This document shows positions 59,165-64,000 of a stretch of DNA of 64,000 nucleotides, piece after piece; positions within the stretch are counted from its first letter, which is position 1; each line of letters begins with the position of its first letter. The notes under the pieces were generated by a model. That model had not been told where the DNA came from. It was given only the letters and a program-made list of their open reading frames with translations, and made no database searches. The position numbers were made by a program, and so were the translations under genes. The DNA is taken from assembly GCF_019649055.1 (NCBI RefSeq), contig NW_026570431.1:62001-126000 (forward strand), read 5' to 3'. This DNA is from Paramacrobiotus metropolitanus (taxonomy: Eukaryota > Tardigrada > Eutardigrada > Parachela > Macrobiotidae).

Positions 59165-60181
59165 ATGCTCCGATATTGTGAAATCTTTACCGGGCTTTTG
59201 GTGGTTTTTCTTCCTCTTGTCCTCGGATCGCCCTTATCATACCCGGGAACAAGCTGTAAGTGCGAGCTAAATAAAAGTGCTCAGTACTTATTTTAACGCA
59301 TCGGCTTTTTAATTTTAGTCACATCTTAATTGAATGGTTACGTGAAAAAACCTGCGTTATTGTGATTTATTACGAGTCTTATTAATGAAAAGTTGTTAAC
59401 TGAAAAAACCTGCGTTATTTTGATATACTGTATTACGAGTCTTATTAATAAAACCTGCGTTATTTTGATATATTACGAGTCTTATTAATGAAAAGTTGAT
59501 AATTTCGAAAATATGTATTAGTTTATAAGCAAATTAACGCGGTTTTGGATATGGACAGTACGGTATATACGAATATTAAAACTTTAAAGGTTACAACTTC
59601 AAATCTTTAACACTGGATAATTACAATATTTTCGAAGTGAATTATTCGAACATTTATTACACTACCCAATATATAAAAGCGCAAACCGAACGCAAACGCT
59701 CAGTTTTATTTATTTTTCAGGGGTTTTGGCGCCCCGTGAGCAAGACGCCTATAGCATGCAGCAACAACAAATGTACCCGTCCATAAATCAATACAATCCA
59801 AATTTCATTCCCCGTTACCCCGTCTCCAACCCTTCATTCCCCAATTTCAATCAGCAGCCGCCAAATTTTAATCAACAACGCCCGCCCACGTTCGGTGGTC
59901 CGTACAACAACGTGGATTTCGGCCGACGATTTCCGGTGATCCCCAGTCAGCAGTTTCCAGGACCGGGATTTGTGTTCGTTGGACTGCCGGCCCAACCCAA
60001 CCAGCCACCGATCAATGTGCCGGTCCCGCCAGTGCATAACGGCAATCCCGGTGCTGTCGAAGGTGGAGGTAGTGGCGAATCACCAGCCGGGGGAAATGGT
60101 AGCGGATCGCAAGAAAACACCGTCAATACCGGCAAGGACAGTGCTGGTGCAAAACAACATGAAAATAATGGGGCGCTATAA
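59165..60181 (+). CDS. secreted Pro/Asn/Gln-rich protein (unrecognised)
   Basis: Exons 59165-59255 and 59721-60181 join in phase 1 (AGCT|GTAAGTG donor, TTATTTTTCAG acceptor) to 183 residues. Exon 1 encodes a signal peptide, MLRYCEIFTGLLVVFLPLVL followed by GSPLS. The mature protein is low-complexity: Gln/Tyr/Asn-Pro rich with repeated PNFNQQ-type units (residues about 62-78), FVFVGLPAQPNQPPINVP, then a Gly/Ser/Asn-rich tail. It has no cysteines after the signal peptide, which fits a flexible secreted matrix, cuticle, mucus or silk-like component; I do not recognise a family. Polyadenylation signals follow at 60443 and 60486. A TATA plus initiator pair just before exon 2 hints at a second promoter. 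Confidence 0.75.
59343..59497. repeat. three-copy tandem repeat in the intron of the secreted protein gene
   Basis: Unit of about 45-60 bases: AAAACCTGCGTTATTNTGAT, a short variable part, then ATTACGAGTCTTATTAAT, with two of the three copies followed by GAAAAGTTG. Units differ by small indels. Confidence 0.85.
59672..59705 (+). promoter_or_regulatory. TATA box with initiator, 5' of exon 2 of the secreted protein gene
   Basis: TATAAAAG at 59672-59679 and TCAGTT at 59700-59705 put the initiator A 30 bases after the start of the TATA box, the canonical spacing. Located in the intron, 16 bases before exon 2. Confidence 0.5.
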
Positions 60182-60485
60182 AGGATCTGCCATGCCAAAC
60201 TGGGCAATCAATATTATTATAGTTTTATTTCCACTATTGCAACAGAATTACGAGCTACAAAGTTACAACTATAATTAAAATTTCCAGATATGGTGACATA
60301 AAGAAACGCTTTGATTATAATCCCAATCGGCCCTTTGAATTGTTATTTCGATCATCTTGCCCAGAATTGTTATTGACTTTGTCAACTATATTGTTTTCGT
60401 TATTTTTGTTTGTTGAATTGTCTTAGTTGTCTGTACCTATATAATAAAAATGCGTTATGGTTTATTCGTACAGAAAAGTGTATTA

Positions 60486-60491
60486 AATAAA
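60486..60491 (+). promoter_or_regulatory. polyadenylation signal candidate for the secreted protein gene
   Basis: AATAAA about 300 bases after the stop codon; an alternative AATAAA lies at 60443-60448. Confidence 0.5.
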
Positions 60492-61365
60492 GTACATAAT
60501 ATTTATTGCATTGTATCATCAACTTTTTATGTACAGATACTGCACATGCATATGCATGATGCAGTATATCGATACAATACGAAATACGGCAGTAGTCAGT
60601 ACCCGTACAGGTAACGATCTTCGAGTACTTACCACTTCAAATCAGTTCGACCCTGCGGTCGTGGCAGCTACCAACATTAGATTGGAGGTCTTGGAACGGC
60701 ATTTTTAAGGGCAAGCGATGATTCGGTTTTCGGCGGGCAAAAAATAATGGTGAGAGAGACTTCCTCATCCACACTTCGAATATCTGGCGAAATACATCCG
60801 ACATACAAAATTTGTCTGTGGAATTGTGTAATAATTATAGAAGTATGAGCAAATCATATATTTTGCACAGAAGTATAGCCGGTTCTTTTAGATATGAATT
60901 CTCTCAGCTGAAAAGAAAATATTAGTTTCCAGAAATATGGCGATATATTTTGGGCGTTTTGCAAATTATGTGATTAATTTCGAGTGCTTACAAGTTACGA
61001 ATATGTTTTACTTAGAGATTACGTATAGAAGTATTTACTGCTGTGCTAAAACTCATTTGAATTCTACGTACTCTGCATTTTGGTATATATTATTAATTTA
61101 TACTGCACCGGGAAAAAGCGCATACCTGCTTTAGTATTACTTTTAATTTCCGGGAAAATTTAAAGGCCTGTGAGAGTGTATCAGTATTCGGTATGATCGT
61201 AACTTGAATACTTATACGAGAGTCACATGAGCGTATTGCTTATTTGCTTAATTGTGATAACCTGTTTTTGAAAACGCCAGGGCTCTAAATTCAAAATGTG
61301 TTTTTGAAACACGCCGTTTATTTGAAACCTACTCCAACAAGCAAATTGATAAATCCATAGCTGCG

Positions 61366-61505
61366 TCAAGACAACAAAAATAGTCGAACAAATTTCTTCT
61401 GCAGTAATGCTTTAAAGCGAATGTGTTGGCAACGCTTGTTGCATCGGCAGTCGCTGCTACATTTGATGCTTAAAGGTTTTCCACGGTATTTTCGTAGATG
61501 CGTAC
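61366..61505 (-). pseudogene. possible pre-SET-like fragment
   Basis: After a TATAG acceptor the frame reads YRGKPLSIKCSSDCRCNK, then RCQHIRFKALLQKKFVRLF and stops. The spacing C-x3-C-x-C-x3-C followed by a basic and hydrophobic stretch resembles the end of pre-SET domains of histone methyltransferases (ECN-x2-C-x-C-x3-C-x-NRVVQ). The expected NR and GWG motifs are missing and no neighbouring SET exon was found, so this is a weak call and may be chance or a decayed exon. Confidence 0.22.
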
Positions 61506-62023
61506 CTATAGTATCATAACTGCCGGTAATAATAATAATTAAATAAATACGTGACCTACTACAGTAGTAGTCAGAGCACACATACAGTAAGTACTTACTG
61601 CTCTTTTTAGTCTGCACTGTACGTGCGCATATTCATGTAAATAATAACGCCATTAAATCAATTTGAAAATTTCGCACACAACATGATAATAATAACGTTA
61701 TTATCAAATTAATTGTATTATTACTACTTCGAAGTACTTCTGGTATTCATTGATATTTCATTTGGCAATGGCCACTTCTTAAAATAAAAAGCCAGCGCTG
61801 GTACACACTAAATAAAATTATAGAAACCTGAACGTTAAAAAATTAAAGAAACAACCATGATCATTGTTGTAATGATAAGTAAGAAAATTTTCCCCGTGTA
61901 TTCACTCTTCCCAATACATACTACAGCTGCGTTTCTTCTAACAACTGTCAGAAATAAATGCTGTTCCAAATAAGCCGTGGAACTTGGCTCGCCAATGGCA
62001 TCGCGGATTTTCCTCGCGACAAA

Positions 62024-62133
62024 CCATTGCCGTTGCTCTAGGTGTGCGAGAGGAATGAATGAACATTCCTCTCTTACGGTTCATTCAGGAATGTTCATTC
62101 ATTCCTCTCGCACACCTAGAGCAACGGCAATGG
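62024..62133. mobile_element. 110-base perfect foldback flanked by ACAAA
   Basis: Arms 62024-62068 and 62089-62133 are perfect 45-base inverted repeats starting CCATTGCCGTTGCTCTAGG, around a 20-base spacer. ACAAA occurs immediately outside both ends (62019-62023 and 62134-62138), as a five-base target duplication would. Looks like a very small MITE or foldback; the class is unknown. Confidence 0.75.
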
Positions 62134-62229
62134 ACAAACGAATCATCTCAGCTTCTAATAAAAATGTACTGGTGGGTATTCTCGTGGTCCCGTGGATACG
62201 ATGCGCCTTTGTATCTCCGGATCCAGTAC

Positions 62230-62905
62230 ACAAGTACCGTACTTGTAGCACGGCATAATACGTAAAGAGCACCGCAATGTTCTCTCTGCCCTCTTTCAAC
62301 AAGCAGTCATATGTACGCTCCAATCCTTAACGAAGTAGGTAAACATAGCTGCCGCACGGCCAAATTGCTGTGTGCATTTATGGACGGTCGATGCGCGCTG
62401 GCGGCTGGACGACACTGCTCACGATGCCGCCCAGTGCGGGTACAACATTGTGCGGCATCAAGCAGTTTGAACATACAAACACAGTATAAATAAATGATGA
62501 AGTACTGTACTTCTAAAATTGTGCAATATGTATCTAGATAGAAATATAATAATATGTCTTGATCGCTTTGAATATACGTATAGCGAAGTAGCAACTGAAT
62601 TGTAGTATAGTAATCACAACAAAAGCAAATCACCTTAGCGCTTACAAATCACCTTAGCGCATTTGTTATATAACTACACAGAGTATGCGCTCACAATCTA
62701 GAACCAAGGCTGTTTTGGTGTTGCAGTGCTGGGCATCGGGCAGTCGCGCAGAGTGCACGCAGCCGACGGCGCATAAGTGCAATTCGGCTATGCGACAGCT
62801 TTGTTTGCTTTCCTTATTAACGCGTGCGGTCAGCATTTGCGAGCGGTTGAATGGGCTGCGCTGCGATACACGTAGTGTATCTATTATGCCGTGCTTGTAG
62901 CGCAG
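62230..62905. repeat. diverged long inverted repeat
   Basis: AGCACGGCATAATA at 62248-62261 is mirrored by TATTATGCCGTGCT at 62883-62896. Further in, sequence around 62340-62415 matches the complement of about 62755-62825 (CAGCCGNCGGCGCA, GCGRCAGCTNTGTTT). Each arm is about 160-200 bases and clearly decayed. Both arms would read ...VRQLCL/MRQLCL in one frame, so a former coding fragment is possible. Confidence 0.6.
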
Positions 62906-63728
62906 TATTAGCTATTCGCTTACTTATTGTCACAGTCTTTTTAATTTGTAAACCAGTAAGGAATTTATTAACATTAGCATAGTCTTGCAACTATACCAGT
63001 ATAGTATATGATTACTTACAGATTAGTCGGTAATTATATTAACGTTAAATTATGTTTAAGCAGTAATACGTGCTGTGAATCTGTACATGTCGAGCTTAAC
63101 ATGTACTTACGCATTAACGCGAAAGTCATTAATTAAGTAATGGCTCATTAATTTTACTACCGGAAAAATGTGTATATGAACCGTACTGTATGCTAGTTAG
63201 TACTTGTACTGCAGACGCTAGCCACGATAAGCAATCACAGCATAGTCGTTAAAACTCTGGCCGAAAGGAAAACTCGGGGATATGCGCGTGTTGTATACCG
63301 CCAGGCTGTTGATAATGGTCGGTTACGGTCTTAACTGATCCCTTCCGGTTCGACTGTATTTTTTTGAATTTGTGTGTATAGTCTGGCTGTGCATTGCTTA
63401 CATAATTAATAAGTCTGAAAATTAATTTGTAATAAGTAACAAAACCGATACATTACTCACTTACATAAGTATTATAATCTTCGACCACAACCTTCTGCAT
63501 GCACGAATAATTACTGCTTTCATACTGACCAGGGCCCGGTCACCGTCTTTCCCCTCAGAAAAATTTCATTTATTAAAAGACAGCTTTGGTAATGGTATTT
63601 ACAAAAAAAGTAATTTCACCGACAGTGGTCCAGTGGGCGCGGCCAAAAACCATTTAAGTATTTAAAACAAACTGTACTATGTATTGTCAATGTAATGTAT
63701 TGTACGAGTACATATTCTCAAACTTCTG

Positions 63729-63757
63729 GCATAGAAAAGGATTATCCTTTTCTATGC
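63729..63757. repeat. short perfect hairpin
   Basis: 13-base arms GCATAGAAAAGGA and TCCTTTTCTATGC around TTA. Confidence 0.8.
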
Positions 63758-64000
63758 TTCTGGTAATGCTACTGAAAAATTATGTTCCGAGGCAAGGGTG
63801 CTGTATTACTTGTTACCACTGCTGACTTGCCCTTTAACTAATTTTCAATTTATAATGACTGCTTTCACAATATAAAATTTCCAGAAAAGTTCGCCCGTAT
63901 TGGATTTAATACGATTGCACTTCTTTCTGCATTCTTCAGTACTGCATCGCGCAGGCACTGCTGGATTTGTAAAGCTTAGTAAGTACAATATACGGATTTC

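Larger units (their letters stand above)
60492..64000. other. 3.5 kb with no convincing gene; several inverted repeats
   Basis: AT-rich and repeat-bearing. Notable items (listed separately) are a possible pre-SET fragment at 61366-61505, a perfect foldback at 62024-62133, a diverged inverted repeat at about 62230-62905 and a short hairpin at 63729-63757. No tRNA or long reading frame found. Confidence 0.5.

Overview
This is eukaryotic genomic DNA. Nearly every gene is broken by short introns with GT-AG ends, codon phases join cleanly across the junctions, there is a polymerase III type tRNA gene, and there are LTR and foldback transposons. Gene content (Piwi-like protein, geminin, a long-chain acyl-CoA synthetase array, lineage-specific secreted and multi-pass membrane proteins) points to an invertebrate animal. 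A tardigrade or another small ecdysozoan is my best guess, but that is inference from style, not from a diagnostic gene.

Layout, left to right. 0-2 kb: N-terminal exons of a Piwi-like gene on the minus strand, running off the left edge. 3.1-16.9 kb: four tandem minus-strand genes (called A, B, C, D here) for one family of about 520-600 residue multi-pass membrane proteins that I cannot name. All four have four exons with intron phases 0, 2, 0, and B and C come from a more recent segmental duplication that includes flanking DNA. 18-21.8 kb: a three-exon gene with four copies of a roughly 65-residue repeat, the last interrupted by a histidine-rich insert. 23.1-23.8 kb: a basic protein with two helix-turn-helix-like repeats. 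25-54.9 kb: five tandem minus-strand paralogues of long-chain acyl-CoA synthetase (ACSL-1 to ACSL-5). Copy 2 carries an in-frame stop and is probably a pseudogene. Between ACSL-1 and ACSL-2 sits a tiny two-exon gene for a secreted cysteine-containing peptide. Introns of the array hold a tRNA-Pro(CGG), a copia-like LTR element and a TTAA-flanked foldback element; a second copy of that foldback lies between ACSL-4 and ACSL-5. 55.5-57.6 kb: a geminin-like gene (minus). 59.2-60.2 kb: a secreted Pro/Asn/Gln-rich protein (plus). 60.2-64 kb: no convincing gene, but several inverted repeats and a possible pre-SET fragment.

The genes do not form an operon-like unit. The window is mainly two gene-family arrays expanded by local duplication, with transposon insertions in the introns and spacers. 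Exon boundaries were set by eye from splice-site consensus, phase bookkeeping and comparison among paralogues. For the two arrays every coding length closes to a multiple of three, which makes those models fairly secure. First exons of the ACSL genes and of the Piwi-like gene are the weakest parts.
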